Shown in pieces: positions 1 to 6,332 of a stretch of DNA of 31,922 nt. A program made the translations under genes and the position numbers. The notes under the pieces were generated by a model that worked only from the letters and a program-made list of their open reading frames with translations, was not told where the DNA came from and searched no databases. The stretch covers positions 1 through 31,922 of the IMG/VR virus record IMGVR_UViG_3300044971_002070. One strand, given 5' to 3'. How positions within the stretch are numbered: position 1 is the stretch's first letter; each line of letters starts with the position of its first letter. The stretch comes from a virus.

Positions 1-284
1 TAGAATTAGTTCAAGACCCAGGAGCATTATTAGAAGCAGCATTTACTGACCCAGGAGCAGCATTAGCAGCCCTTGGAAGTATTGGTGCAGATATGACAGA
101 GGCAGAAAGAGAAGAAGCAACAGAGATGGTTGTAGCTACAGTTGTAGCAGCAGGAGCAGCAATTAATGCAGCAGCAGTTGCTGCAGGTGGAGCAACAGGT
201 GGAAGCACAGGTGGAGGAAGTTCTGGCGGAGGTGGTGCTTCAGGTGCCAATTCACCAGGTTCAAGAGGAGGAAGAAAATGGTAA
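1..284 (+). CDS. C-terminal end of a Gly/Ala-rich phage protein (5' truncated)
   Basis: An open frame enters from the left edge (first full codon at position 3) and stops at 284. The 93 visible residues start acidic and Ala/Leu-rich, contain an Asp-Pro-Gly-Ala segment that appears twice (about residues 5-8 and 16-19), pass through a long Ala/Val helix, and end in a Gly/Ser-rich tail with a basic GGRKW terminus. This low-complexity end looks like the tail of a virion structural protein, but the domain that would identify it lies outside the window. The ATG at 93 is an internal Met. The stop overlaps the next start at 278, so the two genes are probably translationally coupled. Confidence 0.6.
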   Translation, partial: ELVQDPGALLEAAFTDPGAALAALGSIGADMTEAEREEATEMVVATVVAAGAAINAAAVAAGGATGGSTGGGSSGGGGASGANSPGSRGGRKW

Positions 285-457
285 GAATACTAAAGAATAT
301 AGTTAAGGATCTAATAGACCAGGCATGGACTCTCCTTGGAATGTTTATTGCCTGGGTAGTTTTGGACGGAAGTGCAAAGACTATAGTTGGATACGGAATC
401 ATAGCAACCACAGGTCTATGGATATTAACTAGTCCTTTTAGAAACAAAGAAGAGTAG
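278..457 (+). CDS. Small membrane protein, 59 aa
   Basis: ATG at 278 overlaps the upstream stop codon by 7 nt. The protein begins MVRILKNIVKDLIDQAW, an amphipathic basic helix, and continues with two short hydrophobic stretches (about residues 18-30 and 36-52) split by DGSAKT, ending in charged FRNKEE. The length and topology would fit a holin-like or accessory membrane protein. I recognise no family, so function is unknown. The tight overlap and uninterrupted frame support it as a real gene. Confidence 0.55.
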   Translation: MVRILKNIVKDLIDQAWTLLGMFIAWVVLDGSAKTIVGYGIIATTGLWILTSPFRNKEE

Positions 458-463
458 TATAAT
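458..463 (+). promoter_or_regulatory. -10 box TATAAT, predicted leaderless start for the lipoprotein
   Basis: TATAAT ends 7 nt before the ATG at 471, so transcription should begin at or next to the start codon. No convincing -35 is seen. Confidence 0.5.
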
Positions 464-470
464 ACAAGAT

Positions 471-680
471 ATGAAGAAAATATTATCTATCGTATCTGCA
501 GTAGTGCTTTCATTAGCCCTAACTTCATGCGGTATGCTAGAAAATAGATATCGTTATGACTGCCACGACCCAGCTAACTGGTATAATAAAGAGTGTAATC
601 CACCAGTCTGTTTAGCAGATGGATTATGCACAAAAGACATACTTGGTTTTGATCCCATGGAGGGTGGCGTAAATGAGTAG
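471..680 (+). CDS. Small lipoprotein, 69 aa
   Basis: The N-terminus has a lysine pair, a hydrophobic stretch (residues 4-17) and a lipobox LTSC at residues 17-20, so Cys20 should be lipidated after signal peptidase II cleavage. The mature part (about 50 aa) has four further cysteines (in DCHD, KECN, PVCL and GLCT), which could form disulfides outside the membrane. Phage lipoproteins may act in superinfection exclusion or as spanin-like partners, but nothing specific identifies this one. It overlaps the next gene, whose ATG is at 673. Confidence 0.65.
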   Translation: MKKILSIVSAVVLSLALTSCGMLENRYRYDCHDPANWYNKECNPPVCLADGLCTKDILGFDPMEGGVNE

Positions 681-1029
681 AAAAAGATATACATCAGACG
701 AACTAGATGCAAGATTAAAGTTTTTTCTTGGAATGACATTAGGAACAATTTTGCTATTTACAACAATGGGTATTTTGTATGCCCTTGTTTTTGTAACACA
801 ACCAATAGGTGAGCAGTCAGAAAATGATAAAATGTTTTTTAATGTTTTGTCATCTGTCGCAACATTTATTACTGGAACACTTGCTGGTATTTTGATTGGT
901 AAAAATGGCGGAAGCTCAGAAGTTACAGAAACTTCCCAGCCATATGAACAACAGTCTATTCAGACATCTTCACCTACTGTAACACAAGCAGTAGATGAGA
1001 TTGATTATCTTGATGATTTTATTGACTAA
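673..1029 (+). CDS. Two-helix membrane protein, 118 aa
   Basis: A charged N-terminus (residues 1-15) is followed by two hydrophobic segments, about residues 17-41 and 55-76, the second ending in GILIGKN. A Ser/Thr/Gln-rich linker then leads to an acidic tail DEIDYLDDFID. Two membrane helices plus a polar tail resembles phage holins or membrane-anchored accessory proteins, but no family motif is visible. It overlaps the lipoprotein gene by 8 nt, suggesting co-translation of a lipoprotein/membrane-protein pair. Confidence 0.6.
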   Translation: MSRKRYTSDELDARLKFFLGMTLGTILLFTTMGILYALVFVTQPIGEQSENDKMFFNVLSSVATFITGTLAGILIGKNGGSSEVTETSQPYEQQSIQTSSPTVTQAVDEIDYLDDFID

Positions 1030-1041
1030 ATAGCACATTAC

Positions 1042-1070
1042 TTGACACTATATGGGGTATCTGGTATACT
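1042..1070 (+). promoter_or_regulatory. Consensus sigma70-type promoter for the Ntn hydrolase gene
   Basis: TTGACA (1042-1047), a 17-nt spacer, then TGG-TATACT (-10 at 1065-1070 with an extended -10 TGn). A leader of about 25 nt carries an AAAGGGG Shine-Dalgarno sequence before ATG 1100. This is among the best promoters in the window. Confidence 0.75.
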
Positions 1071-1099
1071 TAAAAGTAATCATCTAAAGGGGTTTATGC

Positions 1100-1624
1100 A
1101 TGACTTGTATTGCTGTAGTAAAACATGAAGATAAAATCTACATGGCTGGAGATCGTGGTGCCTCAGATGATGGAACTATTTTAGCACTTGATGCTCCAAA
1201 AGTTTGGAAGATTGGTCCATATCTTATTGGATATGCTGGATCAATGGACGGAGAAAGAATCCGTTATAACTTTAAACCAACACCTCCAAATATTAAAGAT
1301 ACTGATAAGTTTATGCAGACTAGGTTTATTAAAGAGCTTCGTGAATTCTATAATGAGTTCTGGGTTGACACATCTAAGGATGGAGATCTTGGTTTAATTA
1401 TTGGAATTCGTGGTGAGATCTATGAGCATAGTTCTGCCGATATGTCTTTATCTAAATATACCCTGCCATATTTATCTATAGGTTCTGGAGCTGAGTATGC
1501 TTATGGAGTTTTGTATGCAACAGATAAGCAAAAGAATGCAAGAAACCGTGTAGTATCTGCGGTATCTGCAGCAATTAGATTTAGCCCATCCTGCATGGGT
1601 CCAGTAGATGTGGTTAGTTTATAA
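1100..1624 (+). CDS. Proteasome-beta/HslV-like Ntn hydrolase, 174 aa
   Basis: The protein starts Met-Thr, so Met removal exposes an N-terminal Thr1. In mature numbering Asp17 (in MAGDRGAS) and Lys33 (in APKVWKIG) fall exactly where the 20S proteasome beta subunit and HslV place their catalytic Asp17 and Lys33. LIGYAGSMDG matches the substrate-cleft Gly segment, and LSIGSGAEYAYG matches the conserved GSG region. The 174-aa length equals HslV (about 175 aa). Known members are threonine peptidases in ring complexes fed by an ATPase unfoldase; no ATPase is seen here, so a host partner or a self-contained role is inferred. It has its own strong promoter and an AAAGGGG ribosome site, and its TAA overlaps the next ATG. 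The C-terminus shortly after the GSG helices diverges from the family. Confidence 0.8.
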   Translation: MTCIAVVKHEDKIYMAGDRGASDDGTILALDAPKVWKIGPYLIGYAGSMDGERIRYNFKPTPPNIKDTDKFMQTRFIKELREFYNEFWVDTSKDGDLGLIIGIRGEIYEHSSADMSLSKYTLPYLSIGSGAEYAYGVLYATDKQKNARNRVVSAVSAAIRFSPSCMGPVDVVSL

Positions 1625-2214
1625 TGATAAGTTTAGAGCTTCTTGATCAATGTGGATTTATAGATGTTGAAAAACTTGAGGATAACATATTTTATATTCC
1701 AAATTTTTTATCTAAGGATGAGTTAGAGATATTTACTAACATTATAGATAAGACTTCAGAAGAAGACTGGACAAAGTTAAACAACTTTCAATCTTTAGAC
1801 TGGAATAACAAGTTTTATGACTACAACAATGAACACATAGCAGCTATGGCTAGAGATAAATTTAATAAACTTTTGTTTCTTATGCCAGGTTCTATAATTC
1901 ATGGCCTAGGTAGAATTCTTAGACAGCGCCCTGAAGATAATATGAATGCTCATATAGATGAAACATATGATACTTTTAATAATTTAAATAAAGATTACGC
2001 AACTGTTATTTATTTAAATGATGACTATGAAGGTGGAGAACTGTCATTTGTAAACCTTAATATAAAAATTAAACCATCTTCTGGCTCACTAATGATATTT
2101 AAAACTGGAGAAAAATATCTTCATGAAGTAAAAACTGTAAGTGGAGATAAGGTTCGTTATTGTTTACCTACATGGATACTTTCTATACCAGTTGACAAAG
2201 AATTAATTGTTTAG
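1624..2214 (+). CDS. 2OG-Fe(II) oxygenase, prolyl-4-hydroxylase-like, 196 aa
   Basis: The double-stranded beta-helix core is readable: HxD at His110/Asp112 (NAHIDET), the strand VIYLNDDYEGGELSF, the IKPSSGSLMIF strand, the distal His167 (YLHEV) and Arg178, which would bind 2-oxoglutarate. These are the metal and cosubstrate ligands of the P4HA-like oxygenases, which hydroxylate protein side chains or small molecules. The substrate is unknown. The gene begins in the TAATG overlap with the Ntn hydrolase, so the two are probably one transcriptional unit. A second copy of this fold is at 6332-6952. Confidence 0.85.
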   Translation: MISLELLDQCGFIDVEKLEDNIFYIPNFLSKDELEIFTNIIDKTSEEDWTKLNNFQSLDWNNKFYDYNNEHIAAMARDKFNKLLFLMPGSIIHGLGRILRQRPEDNMNAHIDETYDTFNNLNKDYATVIYLNDDYEGGELSFVNLNIKIKPSSGSLMIFKTGEKYLHEVKTVSGDKVRYCLPTWILSIPVDKELIV

Positions 2215-2220
2215 TATACT
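2192..2220 (+). promoter_or_regulatory. Consensus promoter inside the 3' end of the oxygenase gene, leaderless
   Basis: TTGACA (2192-2197), a 17-nt spacer and TATACT (2215-2220), with exactly 6 nt to the ATG at 2227. The transcript should begin at the start codon. Confidence 0.7.
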
Positions 2221-2226
2221 TTATAT

Positions 2227-2445
2227 ATGAGCGATGAATTTGATGAAATTTTAAAGGACATTCAAAACAAAGAGTCAGACTTTAATGAGTTTGATATTTG
2301 GCTTGAAAATGGAATTGATAGGGGATGGATAACAGAGCCGTTCTGCAATACTCATGATGGAGATCCATATATGAGTGAAGAAGAAATGCAAGAATGGGAA
2401 GACGGCGGAGATCCGTGCCAAGTAGTGTTCAGAATAAAACAATAA
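2227..2445 (+). CDS. Acidic hypothetical protein, 72 aa
   Basis: A soluble acidic protein with WLENGIDRGWI (residues 25-35), PFCNTHDGDPYM and EWEDGGDPCQVVFR near the C-terminus. Small proteins of this type (GWI, then C.THDG.P, then WE.GGDPC) are common in actinobacteriophages, in my memory, without known function. The two Cys and the conserved His/Asp could bind a metal, which is inference. It is driven by its own leaderless promoter. Confidence 0.65.
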   Translation: MSDEFDEILKDIQNKESDFNEFDIWLENGIDRGWITEPFCNTHDGDPYMSEEEMQEWEDGGDPCQVVFRIKQ

Positions 2446-2475
2446 TAAACAAACAACAATAAAAGGGGTAATAAA

Positions 2476-3354
2476 ATGAAAAAAGTAGCAGTGGTATTAG
2501 TAGCAGTTTTTGGTTTGGCTTTCTTGCAACCAGCAACTGCATCAGTAGATAAATCAATTGTAATCATTGATACAGCAATTGATTCTTCTATACCTGTATT
2601 AAAAGCAAAGCTAGTACAAGAGGTTTGTATTTTAGATAGCAGACCATGCCCAAATGGAACTAAGTTTCAAGAAGGGCTTGGATCTGCAACTCTACCATCT
2701 TCTCAGGCACTAACTGGTGGATTTGAGCATGGAACAATCATGTCTCTTATTGCAAATAAAGTAAATCCAGATGTAAACATTATTTTTATTCGCATTGCTG
2801 GAGTATTGCCAAATGGCAAGATTTCTACATTTAGTGATATTGAAATTGCAAATGCACTTAGTTGGTCAATTGCAAACAAGGAAAAGTATAATATCGTTTC
2901 TGTGTCTGCATCTTTAGGTAATCACAATGTAAGAACTGGAGCAAACTACTGTCCAATAACTACAAGGCACGACTTGTTGATTAACAACATTAACACATTG
3001 TCCTCTATGGGTGTTGCTACAATGTTTGCTGCAGGAAATAACAGAGATGTTAACAGAGTTAATTTTCCAGCCTGCATTCCTTCAGCAGTAACAATTGCTG
3101 GAGCAACTGCAGATAATGCGATTTCTCCATTTTCAAATGGAGGACCTACTGTAGACTTCTATGCGCTTGAATCATTTAACACTCAAGTAAAGAGATCTGT
3201 TGGAACATCAGCAGCAACTGCAGCATTTTCTGCTTACTGGGCCAAAAACTATAAGGGCACATATCAATCAACGTATGACTACATGAAGTCTATTACTCAA
3301 AAGGCAGTTGGTCGTAATACAAAAACTGATGTATTGGTTGATATACTAAAGTAA
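2476..3354 (+). CDS. Secreted subtilisin-like serine peptidase (S8), 292 aa
   Basis: A signal peptide spans residues 1-22, with a likely cleavage after ATA. The complete S8 triad is present: Asp32 in IIDTAID, His85 in FEHGTIM and Ser245 in VGTSAATAAF, with the oxyanion Asn188 in FAAGNN. Between them lie the expected Gly-rich strands and SVSASLG. Four cysteines (51, 58, 159, 200) could form two disulfides outside the cell. There is no propeptide domain, and at 292 aa it is a compact subtilase. Ribosome site AAAAGGGG precedes ATG 2476. A phage-encoded exported protease could process surface proteins or attack host or competitor proteins; this is inference. Confidence 0.85.
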   Translation: MKKVAVVLVAVFGLAFLQPATASVDKSIVIIDTAIDSSIPVLKAKLVQEVCILDSRPCPNGTKFQEGLGSATLPSSQALTGGFEHGTIMSLIANKVNPDVNIIFIRIAGVLPNGKISTFSDIEIANALSWSIANKEKYNIVSVSASLGNHNVRTGANYCPITTRHDLLINNINTLSSMGVATMFAAGNNRDVNRVNFPACIPSAVTIAGATADNAISPFSNGGPTVDFYALESFNTQVKRSVGTSAATAAFSAYWAKNYKGTYQSTYDYMKSITQKAVGRNTKTDVLVDILK

Positions 3355-3361
3355 AAGGTTA

Positions 3362-3434
3362 TGGTCTGTAGCTCAGTTGGCAGAGCGGGGCACTGTTAAT
3401 GCCCATGTCGCAAGTTCAAATCTTGCCAGACCAG
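3362..3434 (+). tRNA. tRNA-Asn (anticodon GTT)
   Basis: A 73-nt cloverleaf: acceptor TGGTCTG/CAGACCA, D-arm GCTC..GAGC, anticodon loop CTGTTAA with GTT at 3395-3397, T-loop TTCAAAT and discriminator G, as usual for tRNA-Asn. No CCA is encoded. Confidence 0.92.
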
Positions 3435-3438
3435 CAAT

Positions 3439-3512
3439 GCGGATATTGCATAGTGATAGTGCGTAACCTTGCCAAGGTTAATGTGTGGGTTTGATTCCCG
3501 CTATCCGCTCCA
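3439..3512 (+). tRNA. tRNA-Gly (anticodon GCC)
   Basis: Acceptor GCGGATA/TATCCGC, anticodon loop TTGCCAA with GCC at 3471-3473, and an encoded CCA at 3510-3512. The D-loop is degenerate and the T-loop reads TTTGATT rather than TTCRANT. It begins 4 nt after tRNA-Asn, so the pair is probably one transcript. Confidence 0.88.
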
Positions 3513-3527
3513 ACTTTATACCTCTGG

Positions 3528-3533
3528 TATAAT
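3528..3533 (+). promoter_or_regulatory. Extended -10 TGG-TATAAT before the TauD-like gene
   Basis: TATAAT preceded by TGG lies between tRNA-Gly and ATG 3554, giving a short leader of about 14 nt. No clear -35 is present because that region is the tRNA 3' end. Confidence 0.5.
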
Positions 3534-3553
3534 AAATAAGTAATTCTATAGAA

Positions 3554-4396
3554 ATGGATGTTTATATGATTAATATAGAACCAATTGAATTTCCAGGGAT
3601 AGATTCAATAAAAAACAATATTGAATTTTATAAAAATAAATTTTTATCAGATAATATAGTAGTGTTTAAAAATGCTAACTGCGATGAATTGATGCAAAAT
3701 AAAATAGCAAAAATTTTAGGTGATGAACTAAATTGTTATCCAATAACAAGAGAAAACTCTGTAGACTTTTATATTGAAGACCACCACAAACATATAGATA
3801 GTAACCCTTATGCTGGCAAAGATGATATATTGCTTCATTGGCACATAGAGCATGTGGTTAGAGATAGATCCCATACCTTGGGAATATGGAATATGGAACT
3901 TTTTAAGTGTGATCCTGATTCTGGTAAAACATATTTTGTAGATATGGTTAGTTTGTATTCTATCTTAAGTAAAGAAGAACAAGACTTCTTGGATAAAGCA
4001 ACTGTAACAGCTTTTTATAAAAAAAGAAATCAAGATCTTTTAGACGAAGAAAAAAAGGGAATGGATTTTTATCAAGAAAAGAATTTTACATATGGTATGT
4101 CTAAAAAACACTGGATAACTAATGAAAAAGGAATAAGGTTTCAATTTGGTGATAGATCAACTTTAACCTTATTTGATGGTAGAGTGCCAACAAAAGAAGA
4201 AGTATATGAGTATAATTCTATTTGTGAAAAAATTGAAAATAATGTACTCCTTAATGAAGACATAAGAATGGTTCTTAGGTGGGAACAAGGATATCTAGCA
4301 ATTCCAGACTTGTTTAAGTTGGCACACTCGGTTACTGGTGGTTTTAAAAAGGAAGAAAGAAGACTTAAAGGAGTTTTTGCTCTAGAAAAAATATAG
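3554..4396 (+). CDS. TauD/TfdA-type Fe(II)/2OG dioxygenase, 280 aa
   Basis: The proximal metal motif is LHWHIEHV (His97-x-Glu99, where TauD has HxD), followed by GKTYFVDMVSLYSIL, matching the TauD segment after the metal strand, and a distal LAIPDLFKLAHSV with His258 and Arg269/270 about 11 residues on for 2-oxoglutarate. Length matches TauD (about 283 aa). TauD-family enzymes oxidise small molecules such as taurine, or free amino acids; the substrate here is unknown. The HxE ligand set is unusual but occurs in some non-heme iron enzymes. An in-frame second ATG at 3566 is an alternative start. Confidence 0.75.
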   Translation: MDVYMINIEPIEFPGIDSIKNNIEFYKNKFLSDNIVVFKNANCDELMQNKIAKILGDELNCYPITRENSVDFYIEDHHKHIDSNPYAGKDDILLHWHIEHVVRDRSHTLGIWNMELFKCDPDSGKTYFVDMVSLYSILSKEEQDFLDKATVTAFYKKRNQDLLDEEKKGMDFYQEKNFTYGMSKKHWITNEKGIRFQFGDRSTLTLFDGRVPTKEEVYEYNSICEKIENNVLLNEDIRMVLRWEQGYLAIPDLFKLAHSVTGGFKKEERRLKGVFALEKI

Positions 4397-4422
4397 GTTT
4401 TTAAATAAGACTTAACCTATGA

Positions 4423-4428
4423 TATAAT
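4423..4428 (+). promoter_or_regulatory. Extended -10 TGA-TATAAT for the Hsp20 gene
   Basis: TATAAT with the extension TGA, then a leader of about 50 nt that ends in GAAAGGGGAATAAA before ATG 4484. CCTTT at 4441-4445 is complementary to AAAGG of the Shine-Dalgarno sequence (4471-4475). Confidence 0.55.
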
Positions 4429-4483
4429 AAATTTGTACTGCCTTTGGGGGTACATTAACTTATTCGCTTGAAAGGGGAATAAA

Positions 4484-4900
4484 ATGGTAACACAATTTGC
4501 TATGGATCTTTTCAATGATCCTTTTTTTATTGGATTCAACAGAGAGTTGGGTCGTCTTAATACAGCACATAAAACAAATCTACAGTCATATCCTCCATAT
4601 GATCTTATCAAGCTAGATGAAGATACATATAGATTGTCTCTTGCAATTGCAGGGTTTTCAAAGGATGATATTGATGTATCAGTAGATAATGGAACCTTAA
4701 TTATAAAAGGTGAAATTACAGAAGTAACAGATGCAGAAGTGGTTCACAAAGGTATTGCTGCTCGTAAGTTTGTACGATCATTTGCTCTTGGTGAATACAT
4801 GGAGGTAACTGGGGCGGAACTTAAGGACGGTATGCTAAACATTAGTGTTGATCGTATTGTCCCTGAAGAAAAGAAGCCAAAATCTATTAAAATCAAGTAG
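4484..4900 (+). CDS. Hsp20-family small heat-shock protein, 138 aa
   Basis: A short N-terminal arm with FNDPFFIGFNREL is followed by an alpha-crystallin domain, about residues 38-128: YPPYDLIKLDEDTYRLSLAIAG, the GTLIIKGEI strand, ARKFVRSFALGEYMEV and ELKDGMLNISV. The C-terminus ends with an IxI-type motif (SIKIK) used for oligomer assembly. This matches IbpA-type holdases, which bind unfolding proteins without ATP. In phages Hsp20 proteins are thought to aid virion protein folding or host survival. The gene has its own promoter and a longer leader than most genes here, which may be regulatory. Confidence 0.92.
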   Translation: MVTQFAMDLFNDPFFIGFNRELGRLNTAHKTNLQSYPPYDLIKLDEDTYRLSLAIAGFSKDDIDVSVDNGTLIIKGEITEVTDAEVVHKGIAARKFVRSFALGEYMEVTGAELKDGMLNISVDRIVPEEKKPKSIKIK

Positions 4901-4905
4901 TAAAA

Positions 4906-4911
4906 TATAAT
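4906..4911 (+). promoter_or_regulatory. -10 box TATAAT before the structured RNA
   Basis: TATAAT ends 3 nt before the long GC-rich stem beginning at 4915, so transcription would start within or just upstream of that stem. No good -35 is visible. Confidence 0.45.
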
Positions 4912-4914
4912 AGT

Positions 4915-4994
4915 CCCCACACAGGACCTTAGAGATGGCTTAGTTACCCATTTATATATAACCTGGCCTTCGTGCCTGAATTACCTGTGTGGGG
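4915..4994 (+). ncRNA. Candidate structured RNA with an 11-bp closing stem and a three-way junction
   Basis: CCCCACACAGG (4915-4925) pairs perfectly over 11 bp with CCTGTGTGGGG (4984-4994), a strikingly GC-rich stem in AT-rich DNA. Inside, 4933-4938 can pair with 4948-4953 (core ATGG/CCAT), and 4959-4961 with 4981-4983 plus GGC/GCC (4965-4967 and 4974-4976) form a second hairpin, so the fold would be a three-way junction of 80 nt. There is no open reading frame. It is not a tRNA: no T-loop and an overlong acceptor. A TATAAT precedes it and an HNH gene follows. Function unknown; it could also act as a terminator, although there is no U-run. Confidence 0.55.
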
Positions 4995-5025
4995 CATTTA
5001 CATTTAGGTGTATAATTATAAAACC

Positions 5026-5301
5026 ATGTCAGAAAAAGAATTGGTAGTTTACAACAAACAGCAATTCAAGCAGCGTCTAAAAGAAATTAAAGAGGCTAGT
5101 GGGTGTGTTGACTGCGGAGAATGCAACCATATAGTTTTAGACTTTGATCATCTAAAAGATAAAAAATATAATATATCAAGAATGATTCACGATGGATTTT
5201 CTTGGGCAGCAATCAAAAAAGAAATATCAAAATGTGAAGTTGTATGTGCTAACTGTCATAGGATTAGAACTCATAATCGTTTGACAGATAAAGCTTCGTA
5301 A
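5026..5301 (+). CDS. Small HNH-type protein, 91 aa
   Basis: Zinc ligands CVDCGEC and CANCH bracket the HNH-like core LDFDHLKDKKYNI and CHRIRTHNR, as in short phage HNH nucleases, which nick or cut DNA and are often homing or packaging helpers. The frame is open from GTG 5008, but that codon lies over a TATAAT at 5011-5016; ATG 5026, 9 nt after this box, is the better start and gives MSEKELVVYNK. The gene directly follows the candidate structured RNA. The promoter of the endolysin gene is embedded in its last codons. Confidence 0.75.
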   Translation: MSEKELVVYNKQQFKQRLKEIKEASGCVDCGECNHIVLDFDHLKDKKYNISRMIHDGFSWAAIKKEISKCEVVCANCHRIRTHNRLTDKAS

Positions 5302-5310
5302 TGATATAAT
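5281..5310 (+). promoter_or_regulatory. Strong promoter for the endolysin gene
   Basis: TTGACA (5281-5286), an 18-nt spacer and TGA-TATAAT (5305-5310). A leader follows with a perfect AGGAGG (5328-5333) before ATG 5339. Confidence 0.7.
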
Positions 5311-5338
5311 AGAATGTCATACCTAATAGGAGGAAAAA

Positions 5339-6130
5339 ATGGCGGTAAAAGGTAGTTTAGAAGCAATTATTGAAGTTGCTAAGAAAGAAGTAGGAACCAT
5401 TGAAGGTCCTAAAGATAATGAAACAAAGTACGGTAAGTGGTCTGGTGCAAACTTTTTAGCTTGGTGCCAATCATTTGTTTCGTGGTGTGCATTTACATCA
5501 GGCTTAGATCCAAAGAAGTATCCAAAGACTGCATCAACAGTTGCAGCAGCAGATTGGTTTAAAAAGAATAATCGTTGGGCCGATGCTCGTAATGATGATC
5601 CAACTCCAGGAGACTGGATTTATTTTGATTTCCCAGATGATGGTGTAAATCGCATTTCGCATGTTGGATTGTGCATCAAGAACAATGGCGATGGAACTAT
5701 CCAAGTTATTGAAGGAAACACATCTGGAACTGCTAAGGGAGACCAACGTAATGGCGGAATGTGTGTAGAAAAGACTCGTGCTTATGTAAAAAATAAAAAG
5801 GGTATTTTAAATGCAGTAGTTGGCTGGGGTCGTCCAGTTTATGCTGGAGAAGAAAATGTTCCATTGCTTTCAAAGGGCGGAGTAGTTGCAAAGCCATCTG
5901 TACCATCTACTGAGGCAACACCTGCTCCAGTTAAGAAAGAGTTTAAGCCATTTAAGGTTGGTTCAAAAGGAGAATCTGTAAAGAAGGTTCAAGAGTTACT
6001 TGGCCTTAAAGCAGATGGTGATTTTGGTCCAGGTACTGAAAAGGCAGTTAAAGCATTTCAAAATAAATCTGCTCTACCAGTAACAGGAATTGTAGATCAA
6101 GCAACACTAAAAGCTTTGAGAGGAAAGTAA
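5339..6130 (+). CDS. Endolysin: CHAP peptidase/amidase plus peptidoglycan-binding domain, 263 aa
   Basis: The N-terminal CHAP domain (about residues 8-165) has the nucleophile Cys43 in LAWCQSFVSWC, His108 in ISHVGLC and the acidic/Asn pair in IEGNTSG (Glu125, Asn127). A Pro/Ala/Lys linker (about 175-200) leads to a PG_binding_1 domain (about 205-262) with VGSKGESVKKVQELL, DGDFGPGTEKAVKAFQ and the LPVTGIVDQATLKAL repeat. CHAP enzymes cut peptide bonds in peptidoglycan. No signal peptide is seen, so release would need a holin, plausibly the protein at 13802. Start chosen for its perfect AGGAGG. Confidence 0.92.
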   Translation: MAVKGSLEAIIEVAKKEVGTIEGPKDNETKYGKWSGANFLAWCQSFVSWCAFTSGLDPKKYPKTASTVAAADWFKKNNRWADARNDDPTPGDWIYFDFPDDGVNRISHVGLCIKNNGDGTIQVIEGNTSGTAKGDQRNGGMCVEKTRAYVKNKKGILNAVVGWGRPVYAGEENVPLLSKGGVVAKPSVPSTEATPAPVKKEFKPFKVGSKGESVKKVQELLGLKADGDFGPGTEKAVKAFQNKSALPVTGIVDQATLKALRGK

Positions 6131-6131
6131 T

Positions 6132-6332
6132 ATGGAATCAACAAAAAGAACATTACTTAAAACAGCAAGCTGGGAAACCTTTCATCTAGTCGGTGTTGCA
6201 GGTGTTATTTATTTGTTCACTGGAGAATGGGAATATGCTAGCCTTGGTGCTTTAATCTACATTGGATGGGAAGCTCTTGGATATTTTTTGCACGAAAGAG
6301 TCTGGGCTAAGTTTGGAAAAGGAATAAAGTAA
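6132..6332 (+). CDS. DUF2061-like small membrane protein, 66 aa
   Basis: The pattern KRTLLKTASWETFHL, a hydrophobic helix VGVAGVIYLFTG, then ALIYIGWEALGYFLHERVW matches the DUF2061 family (KR.L.K..SW near the start and YxLHERxW near the end), with two membrane helices. Function of the family is unknown. It starts 1 nt after the endolysin stop, and its TAA overlaps the next ATG, so it belongs to the endolysin operon and could be a lysis accessory, though this is only inferred from position. Confidence 0.7.
   Translation: MESTKRTLLKTASWETFHLVGVAGVIYLFTGEWEYASLGALIYIGWEALGYFLHERVWAKFGKGIK

Noticed and set aside
11-250. Reverse-strand Pro/Ala-rich frame opposite the first gene
   Set aside because: It is the antisense of a Gly/Ala-rich frame, with no promoter or ribosome site.
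4915-4994. tRNA-like or tmRNA-like element
   Set aside because: The 11-bp closing stem is too long and there is no T-arm or anticodon arm of standard size.
5008-5025. GTG 5008 as start of the small HNH gene
   Set aside because: It overlaps the TATAAT at 5011-5016, so it would not be in the mRNA; ATG 5026 fits better.
5026-5301. RNA-guided IscB-like system formed by the HNH gene and the upstream RNA
   Set aside because: The protein has 91 residues and lacks RuvC and bridge-helix regions; proximity alone is not evidence.
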